Assembly (NCBI GenBank): GCA_951813395.1
Contig: OX638356.1
Span: 1,839,340-1,903,339 of the forward strand
Direction: 5' to 3'
DNA: 64,000 nt
DNA from: Longimicrobiales bacterium
GTDB lineage: Bacteria; Gemmatimonadota; Gemmatimonadetes; Longimicrobiales; Gaopeijiaceae
The notes beneath the pieces are model-generated. The model had not been told where the DNA came from. It searched no databases and saw only the letters and a list, made by a program, of their open reading frames with translations. The translations under genes and the position numbers were made by a program. This document shows, piece after piece, positions 44,780-53,005 of the stretch; position 1 is the first letter of the stretch; the number at the start of each line of letters is the position of its first letter.

Positions 44780-46474
44780 ATGGACTTCATCCAACAAGGC
44801 ACCGACTTCCTGACCAGGTATGTCGTCGAGGTCGGCATCCCGGTCGGCGGCGAGAACATCCCGCTAATGGTGATCATTCTGCTCGGGATCGGGACGTACC
44901 TGACCCTTCGTCTGGGAGTCCTGCAGGTCCGCCGCCTGGGCCACGGGATCGCGGTGGCCTCCGGGAAGTACGATGACCCGGACGACGAGGGCGACGTCAC
45001 CCATTTCCAGGCACTCACCACGGCGCTGTCGGCGACCGTCGGAATCGGGAACATCGCCGGGGTTGCGCTCGCGATCCACTGGGGCGGCCCCGGGGCCCTC
45101 TTCTGGATGTGGGTCACGGCGGCACTGGGGATGGCGACCAAGTACTCGGAAGTCACCCTGGCGCAGAAGTACCGGGTCCACGAGGACGAGGGGGAGTGGG
45201 CGGGCACCGTTTCCGGCGGGCCCATGTACTATATCGAACGGGGACTGGGGCCGAACTGGAAGTGGATGGCGATCTTCTTCGCCGTCCTTCTCGGCATCAC
45301 CGCCTTCCTGACGGGCAACGGCGTTCAGGCCAACACGGTCGCCGACAACCTGGAGACCCAGTTCAGCATTCCGACCTGGGTCAGCGGACTGGTGACGTCG
45401 GGGATTGTCGCGGCCGTCATCCTGGGCGGAATCTCGCGGATCGGCCGGGTGACTTCGGTGCTGGCGCCGGTGATGGCGGTCGTCTACGTCCTGGGGGCGC
45501 TGATCGTGATCTTCATGAACATCGGCGAAGTCGCGCCGACGTTCGGGCTGATCTTCCGCGAAGCCTTCAACCCGACCGCCGGCGTGGCGGGGACGGGGGT
45601 GGGCGCGTTCCTGGTGACCTTGATGTACGGGGTCCGGCGCGGGCTTTTCTCCAACGAAGCCGGTCAGGGGTCGGCGCCGATCGCGCACTCGGCGGCCAAG
45701 ACCGACGAGCCGGTGTCGGAGGGGGTCGTGGCGCTGCTGGAGCCCTTCATCGACACCATCATCATCTGCACCATGACCGGGATGCTGATCATCATGACCG
45801 GGGTCTGGCACGACCGCTTCGAGACCGAGATCACGCTGAGCGGCGGCGACCTTTCCTACCGCGCGGTACAGGTGGATGGGGGCTACGCCGACTTGACGCC
45901 GGCCGCTCCGATCCGGATCGACGTCGGTGAGCACGCAGCCACCGGGCCCGACGACCCGCAGATCTCGTGGCACGAGGTGCCCGTGCCGATGCTCTACGTG
46001 GACGAGGCGCAGACGCAGCCGTTCAGCGGCGTGATCGATCCCGCGGCGGGCACCGCCACCGGCGACGACGGGCAGACGTACACCTCGCTCCACGGGATGG
46101 CGGTGGAGAGCGGGGCGCCGCTCACCATGGCAGCCTTCCGCCGCGGCCTGGCGCCGCTGGGCGACTGGGGACACTACATCGTGGTGATCTCGGTGCTGCT
46201 CTTCGGGATCTCGACGGCAATCGCGTGGAGCTACTACGGCGACCGCTGCGCCAACTACCTGTTCGGGGCGCGCGCGTTGATCCCGTACAAGGTCGTCTTC
46301 GTGATGATGCACTTCGTCGGTGCGGTTCTGCCGCTCAGCGTGATCTGGGCCATCGGCGACGTGTTCCTCGCGATCGTGATCTGGCCCAACCTGATCGCGC
46401 TCGGACTCCTGGCACCCAAGGTGGTCGAGATGACCCGCGACTACTTCGAGCGCAAGCCGTGGGTGGCGAAGTAG
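44780..46474 (+). CDS. Alanine/glycine:cation symporter (AGCS family) with an extramembrane insertion
   Basis: 564 residues. AGCS signatures include THFQALTTALSATVGIGNIAG, HWGGPGALFWMW, GGPMYYIERGLG, VGAFLVTLMYGVRRGLFSNE and AGQGSAPIAHSAA. It imports alanine or glycine with sodium. Typical members have about 450-480 residues. Here a polar segment of about 100 residues (about 345-450; DPQISWHEVPVPMLYVDE, AGTATGDDGQTYTSLHGM) interrupts the membrane helices between MTGVWHDRF and GDWGHYIVVISVLLFG. ATG 44780 follows AAAGGAG. It is convergent with dinB, 7 bp apart. Confidence 0.92.
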   Translation: MDFIQQGTDFLTRYVVEVGIPVGGENIPLMVIILLGIGTYLTLRLGVLQVRRLGHGIAVASGKYDDPDDEGDVTHFQALTTALSATVGIGNIAGVALAIHWGGPGALFWMWVTAALGMATKYSEVTLAQKYRVHEDEGEWAGTVSGGPMYYIERGLGPNWKWMAIFFAVLLGITAFLTGNGVQANTVADNLETQFSIPTWVSGLVTSGIVAAVILGGISRIGRVTSVLAPVMAVVYVLGALIVIFMNIGEVAPTFGLIFREAFNPTAGVAGTGVGAFLVTLMYGVRRGLFSNEAGQGSAPIAHSAAKTDEPVSEGVVALLEPFIDTIIICTMTGMLIIMTGVWHDRFETEITLSGGDLSYRAVQVDGGYADLTPAAPIRIDVGEHAATGPDDPQISWHEVPVPMLYVDEAQTQPFSGVIDPAAGTATGDDGQTYTSLHGMAVESGAPLTMAAFRRGLAPLGDWGHYIVVISVLLFGISTAIAWSYYGDRCANYLFGARALIPYKVVFVMMHFVGAVLPLSVIWAIGDVFLAIVIWPNLIALGLLAPKVVEMTRDYFERKPWVAK

Positions 46475-46481
46475 ACTCCGC

Positions 46482-47693
46482 TCAGTGCTCCGGCCGGTCC
46501 AATACGCGGGCCGGCTGGAGCGCCTCGCGGCCGTAGCGGTCGCGGACCTGGTCGACGGCACGCGCGATGCTCCGGTCGCGTTCCGTTTCCAGCTCCGGTC
46601 CCTCGCCGAAGAGGTCGATCTGCGTGGAAGGCGCCTGCCGAACCAGGTTGGACAGACCGACCCCCAGCAACCGCACCCCCGTTCTTCGCCGGTGCCGGAG
46701 CCGGTGGAGCAGGGAAGTGGCGGCGGCGAAGATGACCCGGTCGGTCTCGACTCCCTCCGGCAGTGTGTTTCCCGCCTGTCGAGTCCGGAAGTCGTGGTCG
46801 CGGATCTTGACGGTCACGGTCCGGGCCCGCAGTTCGCGTCCACGCAGCGCGCTTGCGACCGAAGCGCTGAGCTTCAGCAGCCGGCGTTCAAGCTCCTCGT
46901 CGTCGTCGACGTCGGTGAAGAACGTCCGTTCGGAACTGATCGACTTGCGGCGGCCGGTGGCGTCCACCTCACTTGCGTCGATCCCGCGCGCCCGCTCCCA
47001 CAGCCACGCTCCTCGGGCCGGGCCGAACCAGCGCGCGAGCCACTCGCGTTCCACGGCGGCCGCATCCGCCACCGTGCGCAGGCCCTTCTGCGCCAGCTGC
47101 CGCAGGAATGCGGGTCCGATCCCCGGCAGGTCGGACAGGCGAAACCGTGCCATGAACGAAGCTTCCTCACCCGGCGGCACGACATGGACTCCGTCGGGCT
47201 TGGCCAGTCGCGTGGCGACCTTCGCCACGACACGCTGCGTGCCCCCTCCCAGCGACACGGCGATGCCCGTGCTTTCCCGCACCTCCCGCCGGATGCGATC
47301 CGCGGTCACCGCGAGATCTTCGCTCCCGAGCATCCTCTCGGTGCCCGTGAGATCCAGGTAGAATTCGTCGATGGACGCTGCCTGAACCACCGGGGACAGA
47401 TCGCGCAGCACGCCTCCGACCGCGCGGCTGCGTTCCACGCACGCCCCACGGGGCACGGGGACCACGACCGCCCGCGGGCAGAGTTGCAGCGCCCTCCTGG
47501 TGGGCATCCCCGAGCGAACACCGAAGTCGCGCGCCGCATACGAGGCCGAGGTGATGACGCCGCGATTGCTCCGTCCACCAACGAGAAGCAGGGGCTCCCG
47601 GCCCGCGCCATCCGGGTCTTCCAGCCGTGCCACCTGAACAAAAAACATGTCACAGTCCACGAGAAGAATCCGTCTGGGACCTTGCGGGGACAT
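46482..47693 (-). CDS. dinB: Y-family DNA polymerase (DinB / Pol IV)
   Basis: 403 residues. Catalytic carboxylates are in LLVDCDMFFVQVARLEDPD and ASIDEFYLDLTG; the FF step includes the aromatic steric gate. YAARDFGVRSGMPTRRALQ, the HhH region LSDLPGIGPAFLRQLAQKG and the little-finger domain starting SSERTFFTDVDDDEELERRL follow in the usual order. It performs error-prone translesion synthesis. ATG 47693 is preceded by AGCAGG; a GTG at 47708 with GAAGG upstream is an alternative that adds five residues. No LexA-like box is evident. It is divergent from sod and convergent with the AGCS gene. Confidence 0.92.
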   Translation of the reverse strand: MSPQGPRRILLVDCDMFFVQVARLEDPDGAGREPLLLVGGRSNRGVITSASYAARDFGVRSGMPTRRALQLCPRAVVVPVPRGACVERSRAVGGVLRDLSPVVQAASIDEFYLDLTGTERMLGSEDLAVTADRIRREVRESTGIAVSLGGGTQRVVAKVATRLAKPDGVHVVPPGEEASFMARFRLSDLPGIGPAFLRQLAQKGLRTVADAAAVEREWLARWFGPARGAWLWERARGIDASEVDATGRRKSISSERTFFTDVDDDEELERRLLKLSASVASALRGRELRARTVTVKIRDHDFRTRQAGNTLPEGVETDRVIFAAATSLLHRLRHRRRTGVRLLGVGLSNLVRQAPSTQIDLFGEGPELETERDRSIARAVDQVRDRYGREALQPARVLDRPEH

Positions 47694-47823
47694 CCTGCTT
47701 TTGGACACGTTCCAACCTTCCACGCTACGTGCTCCGTGAGGCCGGGCGCGCCGGCCCGAACCCCGGCGGCGTTGCGGCCCGCGCGCACCCACGAATAGTA
47801 ACCACGCTCAGGAGATGCCGACG

Positions 47824-48438
47824 ATGGCCTACCCCTTTCAGCTACCGGATCTGGACTACGCCCACGATGCGCTCGAACCGCACATCGACGCCCGAACGAT
47901 GGAGATCCATCACGGGAAACACCACGCCGCCTATACCGCCAACCTGAACGCGGCCCTCGCCGGCCACCCCGCCCTTCACGGCAAGTCCGCCGACGAGCTC
48001 GTCAGCGACCTTTCCGCGATCCCCGAGGGGATTCGTGCCGCAGTCCGGAACAACGGCGGTGGCTATGTGAACCACGGCATGTTCTGGGAACTCATGGCCC
48101 CCGGCGGGGCCGCCGAGCCGACCGGTGCGCTGGCCTCGGCCATCGACGCGGCCTTCGGAAGCCTGGAGGAATTCAAGAGTCGCTTCGCGGCCGCCGCGGT
48201 TGGGCGCTTCGGTTCCGGTTGGGCGTGGCTGGCGGCCGAAGGAGACGGATCGCTCGAGGTGGTGTCCACTCCAAACCAGGACACGCCCGTCATGGCGGGC
48301 AAGACCCCCATTCTGGGTGTCGACGTGTGGGAGCACGCGTACTACCTGAACTACCAGAATCGTCGACCCGACTACGTGGCGGCCTTCTGGAACGTGGTCA
48401 ACTGGACGGTCGTCGGGGAGAACTACGCGGCTCTATAG
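47824..48438 (+). CDS. Superoxide dismutase (Fe/Mn family)
   Basis: 204 residues with all metal ligands readable: His of [12 protein letters not shown], His of NHGMFWELM, and Asp and His of [22 protein letters not shown] and TPNQDTPVM are the other family landmarks; the Gln in NQDTP is usual in Mn-type enzymes, so Mn or cambialistic use is likely but not certain. ATG 47824 ([10 protein letters not shown]) is chosen because GGAG at 47811-47814 is at good distance; the ATG at 47815 would be too close. The protein ends normally and the MarC remnant follows 29 bp later. Confidence 0.95.
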   Translation: MAYPFQLPDLDYAHDALEPHIDARTMEIHHGKHHAAYTANLNAALAGHPALHGKSADELVSDLSAIPEGIRAAVRNNGGGYVNHGMFWELMAPGGAAEPTGALASAIDAAFGSLEEFKSRFAAAAVGRFGSGWAWLAAEGDGSLEVVSTPNQDTPVMAGKTPILGVDVWEHAYYLNYQNRRPDYVAAFWNVVNWTVVGENYAAL

Positions 48439-48467
48439 CGCTGTTTGCGACCCGAACCTCCGGATCC

Positions 48468-48917
48468 ATGCAAGACGACCTGACCTTCGCCATCGTGGCG
48501 TTCACGCAGCTGCTGGTGGTGTACAATCCGCTGAGCGCCATGCCGATGTTCGCGTCGCTGACGGCCGAGGCCGGTCGTGGAGAACGATTCCGCACGGCCT
48601 TCGTCGGAGTGCTGACATCGATCGTCGTGCTCGTCGTCTTTGCGTTCGCCGGGCACGCGATCCTCGATTTCTTCGCGATTACCACCGAAGCGTTCCAGAT
48701 CGCCGCCGGCGTGATCTTCTTCGGAATCGGATCCGACATGCTCCAGGCCAAGCGCTCGCGCGTGAAGACGACACGTCGGGAGCAGGACGAAGCGGCCGAT
48801 CGCGACAGCCTGGCGATCATCCCGCTCGGCTTGCCCACGCTGGCCGGACCGGGCTCGATGGTAACCGTGATTGCGCTGGCCGGCATCGTCGTGTCGTCAT
48901 GGGGTCTGGGACCGTGA
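48468..48917 (+). pseudogene. MarC family membrane protein, C-terminally truncated
   Basis: 149 residues matching the first two thirds of MarC/YhgN proteins (about 200 residues): VVYNPLSAMPMFASL, FAGHAILDFFAITTEAFQIA, GVIFFGIGSDML and the central IIPLGLPTLAGPGSMVTVIA signature. The reading frame then stops within SSWGLGP. No frame in the next 130 bp contains the last two membrane helices, so this is loss of the end rather than a simple frameshift. It could be an inactive remnant. The family function is unclear even when intact. Confidence 0.8.
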
Positions 48918-49056
48918 GGTCGCGACCTGGCCGGGCGGCGGGCAATCCGGACGCGGCCCGGAAGGGTGGACGGCTGCGCGATCAATACATATGTTTCGGC
49001 GTAGCGAGCCGACGATGCGATTCAGCCCGGAACTCCGACAGGAGGAAGCGTAGTTG

Positions 49057-49872
49057 ATGGCTCAGTCACGAGGCCGACGGGGCGGTTGTGGGGTGGTGAA
49101 ACGGTGTCTGCCGGTCTTGCCGCTTGTCGCGATCAGCTTTTCGAGTCCGGTGTCGGGACAGAGCCTGCGGGGCGGGCTCGCGTCGATGCGGGAGCAACAC
49201 CAGCGGGCCATCGAGTACGACTACACGTTTACGAGGGATGCGGATCACGTAAGGCGCTTCGTCGATCTGGGCCTTCTGGTGCCGCTGCGAGGAAACGACA
49301 ACTACGTTCTCGACGACGAGGTGTCTTTCGGCTACGCACGCGAGGACGTCCGGATCTTCGTCGAACGGCTGTCTCGCCAGTACCGCAGTGCGTGCGGCGA
49401 GGTTCTGGTCGTCACGAGCCTCACAAGGCCCAAGGATCGGCAACCGCGCAACTCGTCGCGCCTGTCGGTCCATCCGACCGGCATGGCCATCGATCTTCGC
49501 CGAAGCAACCACCGGCCGTGCCGTGCCTGGCTGGAGGACGTTCTGCTGCACCTCGAGGAGCGCGGCGTGGTGCAGGCGACCTATGAGAGGCGCCCGCCGC
49601 ACTACCATATCGCAGTGTATACCCGCGAGTATGCGCGCTATGTGCAGCGTATCGAAGCGGAGCGCAGTGTGGCGGCCGATTCCGGGCCGTCGGTGGCGGA
49701 TGAGGGCCCCATGCCGTCCGTCGTTCGATATGAGGTCCGCTCCGGCGATTCGCTCTGGACGATCGCACAGGCCTACGGGACGACGGTGGACCGGCTGCAG
49801 TCGACCAACAGGCTTCGGGGCACGCGCATCTACGCCGGGCAGACCCTGGAAGTGCCGGTCGGTTCCAGGTAG
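49057..49872 (+). CDS. DUF5715-type LAS-motif protein with C-terminal LysM domain
   Basis: 271 residues, signal peptide at the N-terminus (LPVLPLVAISFSSPVSGQ). The central domain carries SVHPTGMAIDLR (residues about 137-148), which fits the M15/LAS metallopeptidase pattern S-x-H-x-x-G-x-A-x-D, and HYH at 182-184, the second zinc-ligand motif. A LysM domain follows (VVRYEVRSGDSLWTIAQAYG; NRLRGTRIYAGQTLEVPVG). A periplasmic peptidoglycan-binding carboxy- or endopeptidase is the natural inference. GGAGGAA precedes ATG 49057 by 9 nt. It stands alone between the MarC remnant and the glycosyltransferase. Confidence 0.78.
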   Translation: MAQSRGRRGGCGVVKRCLPVLPLVAISFSSPVSGQSLRGGLASMREQHQRAIEYDYTFTRDADHVRRFVDLGLLVPLRGNDNYVLDDEVSFGYAREDVRIFVERLSRQYRSACGEVLVVTSLTRPKDRQPRNSSRLSVHPTGMAIDLRRSNHRPCRAWLEDVLLHLEERGVVQATYERRPPHYHIAVYTREYARYVQRIEAERSVAADSGPSVADEGPMPSVVRYEVRSGDSLWTIAQAYGTTVDRLQSTNRLRGTRIYAGQTLEVPVGSR

Positions 49873-49962
49873 CCGCTCGCGGGTCCATCTCGTCCGGCTT
49901 CCTCCGGCTGTCCTCGAGTTGCCGACGCCGCTCGTTCAGATCCGCGGTCGAGGTCCGGACCA

Positions 49963-50763
49963 TTGAGTCGGGTTGACCGGCCTCTGTCCGACCGAAAGCG
50001 GCGTGCGCTGGAGCGCATGACCGTCTCGATCGTGATCCCGGTGTACAACGAGCGCGCGACGATCGAAGAGTTGCTGCGGCGGGTGGCCTCCGTGCCGATC
50101 GGCAAGGAGGTGATCGTGGTCGACGATGGGTCAAGCGACGGGACGCGGCCGCTGCTGGCGGACCTGCGCGAGCGGGGCCTGATCGACCATCTCGTGCTCC
50201 ACGACCGCAACACGGGAAAAGGGGCCGCGTTGCGGACGGGCTTCCGGTACGTGACTGCGGATGTCGTGGCGGTGCAGGATGGGGACCTGGAGTATGATCC
50301 CGGTGAGATTCCCCGTCTGCTGGGTCCTATCGCCGATGGTAGGGCCGATGCGGTGTATGGATCCCGTTTTCTGGGCGGACCGCACCGCGTCCCGTTCTCC
50401 TGGCATGTGCTCGGCAACCGGTTTCTGACGCTGCTCAGCAACCTCCTGACCGGTCTGAACCTGACCGACATGGAAACGTGCCAGAAGCTGGTTCGGAGAG
50501 AGCTTCTCCAGTCGCTCCCGCTGACCGTGGACCGCTTCGGCATAGAGCCCGAAATCACCGCCCGGCTGGCCCAGGCCGGGGTCCCCATCTACGAGATGCC
50601 GGTCAGCTACGACGGGCGCTCGTATGCCGAGGGCAAGAAGATCGGCTGGAAGGACGGCGTCGCCGCGATCTGGTTCATCCTTCGATGCAACCTCGGGGGG
50701 CCGAAGGCGAAGCCCTGGGGGGCCCCGCGCCCCGCCTGGCTGGAGGAAGACGCGGGCGAATAG
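49963..50763 (+). CDS. Family 2 glycosyltransferase (dolichyl-phosphate mannosyltransferase-like)
   Basis: 266 residues of a GT-A fold: VSIVIPVYNERATIEELLRR, nucleotide-binding VIVVDDGSSDGT, RNTGKGAALRTGF and the metal-binding VVAVQDGDLEYDP. MPVSYDGRSYAEGKKIGWKD is characteristic of the DPM1/polyprenyl-phosphate glycosyltransferase group. No membrane helices are evident, so it is probably membrane-associated only through its lipid acceptor. TTG 49963 has GAGG upstream; ATG 50017, close to the conserved core, is an equally possible start. The major pilin gene follows 154 bp later, so a role in pilin or surface glycan modification is possible but unsupported. Confidence 0.85.
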   Translation: MSRVDRPLSDRKRRALERMTVSIVIPVYNERATIEELLRRVASVPIGKEVIVVDDGSSDGTRPLLADLRERGLIDHLVLHDRNTGKGAALRTGFRYVTADVVAVQDGDLEYDPGEIPRLLGPIADGRADAVYGSRFLGGPHRVPFSWHVLGNRFLTLLSNLLTGLNLTDMETCQKLVRRELLQSLPLTVDRFGIEPEITARLAQAGVPIYEMPVSYDGRSYAEGKKIGWKDGVAAIWFILRCNLGGPKAKPWGAPRPAWLEEDAGE

Positions 50764-50861
50764 CGGCCTCTCGGGCAGGATGGCCGATTCCACCATGCCT
50801 GCGCCCATCGTTCGGGCCCATACTTCGCGTTGCAACGACGGGCCGCTCAGCTGAAACCGTG

Positions 50862-50875
50862 ACGACGAGCGTCGT
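50862..50875. promoter_or_regulatory. Perfect dyad ACGACG-AG-CGTCGT upstream of the pilin gene
   Basis: A 6-bp perfect inverted repeat with a 2-bp centre, 43 bp before the pilin ATG, at the border of an AT-rich stretch. With so short a loop it is more likely a dimeric regulator site than an RNA hairpin. No partner sites are seen apart from a half-like CAACGACG at 50833-50840. Confidence 0.35.
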
Positions 50876-50917
50876 TACACAATGTCATGTGGATCATTAA
50901 TAAAGGACTGTCAGATT

Positions 50918-51310
50918 ATGAAAACAAAAGGCTTTACGCTGATAGAACTATTGATCGTTCTGGTCATTATCGGCATCCTCTCCGCAATCGCGATTCCGCA
51001 GTTCTCGGCCACCAGGGAGAAGGCGTATTTCGCTGCAATGAAGTCCGACATTCGGAATCTCGCAGCGCAGCAGGAGCTGTACTACGCGACCCACTACCAG
51101 TACACGAGTTCCCTGGCGGACCTGGGATTCGTGTCGTCGGAGGCGGTGACGGTGACGTCTGCGGCCTCGACATCCGGCTGGTCGGCGACCGCGACTCACG
51201 ATGCTCTGGGAGAGGACAGGGGTTGCGCGATGTACTACGGATCGATCAGTGCACCAACGATCGGCTCGGTCAGTCCCGAAGCCGAAGGTCAGGTCGTATG
51301 CACGCCGTGA
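50918..51310 (+). CDS. pilA: Type IV major pilin
   Basis: 130-residue prepilin. The leader MKTKG is cleaved before Phe by the prepilin peptidase: FTLIELLIVLVIIGILSAIA follows, with Glu at +5. The rest has the usual amphipathic helix (FSATREKAYFAAMKSDIRNL) and a short, Ser/Thr-rich C-terminal head with two cysteines (about residues 109 and 128) that could form the disulfide-bonded D-region. ATG 50918 follows AAGGAC. The first about 90 bases, from the region upstream through the leader, are strikingly AT-rich compared with the window. The minor pilins begin 167 bp downstream. Confidence 0.93.
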   Translation: MKTKGFTLIELLIVLVIIGILSAIAIPQFSATREKAYFAAMKSDIRNLAAQQELYYATHYQYTSSLADLGFVSSEAVTVTSAASTSGWSATATHDALGEDRGCAMYYGSISAPTIGSVSPEAEGQVVCTP

Positions 51311-51477
51311 CATCCCATCGTGCCGGAGGGTCGGTTTTCTGGAAGATGGCCGATTCCGCTATTCCAACGCCCGAATCCGCCCGCGTTCTTGCAGATCGTC
51401 GATCTGCCGCCAAGTCGAAGGGAAGGACCATGGCCATGAAGAAGGGAGCCACCGGGCGTCGGAGGAGGAGGGACGCG

Positions 51478-51939
51478 ATGTCGAAGAAGAGAGCAACGGG
51501 GAATCGGAGTGCCCGATCCGGATACTCGATCATTGAGATCGCGGTTCTGCTGGTTGTGCTGACCGCCATGGCGCCGCCACTCCTCGGCTCGGCACGCAAG
51601 CTGCGTACGTCGTTCTACCTGCAGAGATCCCGGGAAGAGGCTGCGAGGCTCTTTGCGGAAGCTCGGTGGGCCGCCGTAGCCCACGGGGGCGCGACCGTGG
51701 AGTTGGCGACCGATCCTGCAGGCGGGATCGTCATCAGCGCCGCCGGTGACACGGTAATGGCCGCCAGCCTGGACGAGGGAGGTGTGACGCTGGGGCTCTC
51801 GCGGGACCGGGCAACGGCCCGTGTGCGGTTCGGGCCAATGGGACTCGGAATGGTTTCGAGTCAGACGCTGCGCTTTGGACTGGCGGGGGAGGAGCGTCGG
51901 CTGGTGCTGTCCTCGCTTGGCCGGGTGTCTCGCCGATGA
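51478..51939 (+). CDS. Minor pilin / GspH-FimT-like prepilin
   Basis: 153 residues. A basic leader ends NRSARSG, cleavage then gives YSIIEIAVLLVVLTAMAPPL with Glu at +5. Tyr rather than Phe at +1 is slightly unusual. The head domain (RSREEAARLFAEARWAAVAH; GGVTLGLSRDRATARVRFGP) is GspH/FimT-like. ATG 51478 is chosen because GGAGGAGGAGGG ends 6 nt before it; in-frame ATGs further upstream would give an overlong leader. It starts the chain of overlapping genes that runs to topA. Its stop overlaps the next ATG (ATGA). Confidence 0.83.
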   Translation: MSKKRATGNRSARSGYSIIEIAVLLVVLTAMAPPLLGSARKLRTSFYLQRSREEAARLFAEARWAAVAHGGATVELATDPAGGIVISAAGDTVMAASLDEGGVTLGLSRDRATARVRFGPMGLGMVSSQTLRFGLAGEERRLVLSSLGRVSRR

Positions 51940-52286
51940 ACAGGTCGGGGGTCTCGATGGTGGAACTGGTGGTTGCAGTGGCGATCGTGAGTGTGGGTGT
52001 AGCCGGGGTTGCGTCGCTCACGGCGACGGCTGCCCGCACTCTGGTGCACGCCACCGCGCTGGACGAGGCCCGGGTACAGCTCGAGAGCTTCGTGGATTCG
52101 ATCATGCTGCACGGAGTCCAGGTGGGGAGCTCGGGAGAACGCGCACACCACGCCGGCGTGTTGAGCTGGACCGTTTCCGCGCATCCGGGGTCGCCGGGCT
52201 GGGCAAGCTTCAAGCATGTCGCCCTCCCGGCCGGAATCCGCGTCGATTTTGCCGGTCCAGCCACGCTCGACGAGTCGGGAACGTGA
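51936..52286 (+). CDS. Minor pilin, PilV/GspI-like
   Basis: 116 residues. Very short leader MNRSG, then VSMVELVVAVAIVSVGVAGV with Glu at +5 and Val at +1. The helix continues ARTLVHATALDEARVQLESF and a small head follows. ATG overlaps the previous stop as ATGA and its stop overlaps the next GTG (GTGA). Position in the set and helix sequence make it a PilV/GspI-type initiator component. The head is too short and divergent for a firm name. Confidence 0.8.
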   Translation: MNRSGVSMVELVVAVAIVSVGVAGVASLTATAARTLVHATALDEARVQLESFVDSIMLHGVQVGSSGERAHHAGVLSWTVSAHPGSPGWASFKHVALPAGIRVDFAGPATLDESGT

Positions 52287-53005
52287 TTCCGCGCACGATG
52301 CGGGCGTCCGGGAGAAGGCAGGGCTTCGCGCTTGCCGAAGCCGTTGTCGCGGGGACCCTGCTACTGATGGTGGTGCAGGTGAGCTGGTGGGTCACCGCCG
52401 TCCAGAGCGTCGTGGCGACCCAGGTGGTCACCGGGGCGAGAATCCTCGACGAGACGCGACTGATCCACCACGTGTTGGGGGCAGAGATAGCATACGGCCA
52501 GCGCGGACTCGACTGGACGATCGATGGCGAGGAATTGCATCTCCGCGCTTTTCGAGGCGTGGCCTTCCGCTGTGGGACGGAGATCTCGCAGGGCTGGGCT
52601 GTGGCGGTATCCGGCCACCGTGCGCCGGACCCCGACAAGGACTCCGTGCTCGTACTGTCCGAGGACGGGCAGTGGAGCGTCTCCGCGTTGACGAGATCGT
52701 CGCGGCGGCCCAGCCTCGACTGCCAGCAGGTTGCCGGCTTCTCTACCGAGGTGTGGCAACTCGATCCGCCCGCCGATGGAGCCCTCGTGGGCATGTATTT
52801 CGAGCGGGGCGCATACCGCTTCTCCGACGGTGCGTTCCGGTACCGGCGCGGCACGGCATGGCAACCTCTGACGGGGACGGGCATTGCCGTCGACTCGGCC
52901 AGAATCGCCTACATGGCAAACGGCGGGTTGACGGCCCGGTTGACCTGGGAGGGGCCAAGCCCCATTCCGCATTCCTTTCGGTGGGACAGCTGGGGGCGCA
53001 GATGA
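52283..53005 (+). CDS. Minor pilin, PilW-like
   Basis: 240 residues. Leader ends GRRQG, then FALAEAVVAGTLLLMVVQVS with Glu at +5. The head is large (ILDETRLIHHVLGAEIAYGQ; DSVLVLSEDGQWSVSALTRS) and contains two cysteines, as PilW/GspJ-type pilins do. GTG 52283 overlaps the preceding stop (GTGA); an in-frame ATG at 52298 is an alternative. The stop overlaps the next gene (ATGA). It probably caps or initiates the pilus with its neighbours. Confidence 0.78.
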   Translation: MIPRTMRASGRRQGFALAEAVVAGTLLLMVVQVSWWVTAVQSVVATQVVTGARILDETRLIHHVLGAEIAYGQRGLDWTIDGEELHLRAFRGVAFRCGTEISQGWAVAVSGHRAPDPDKDSVLVLSEDGQWSVSALTRSSRRPSLDCQQVAGFSTEVWQLDPPADGALVGMYFERGAYRFSDGAFRYRRGTAWQPLTGTGIAVDSARIAYMANGGLTARLTWEGPSPIPHSFRWDSWGRR

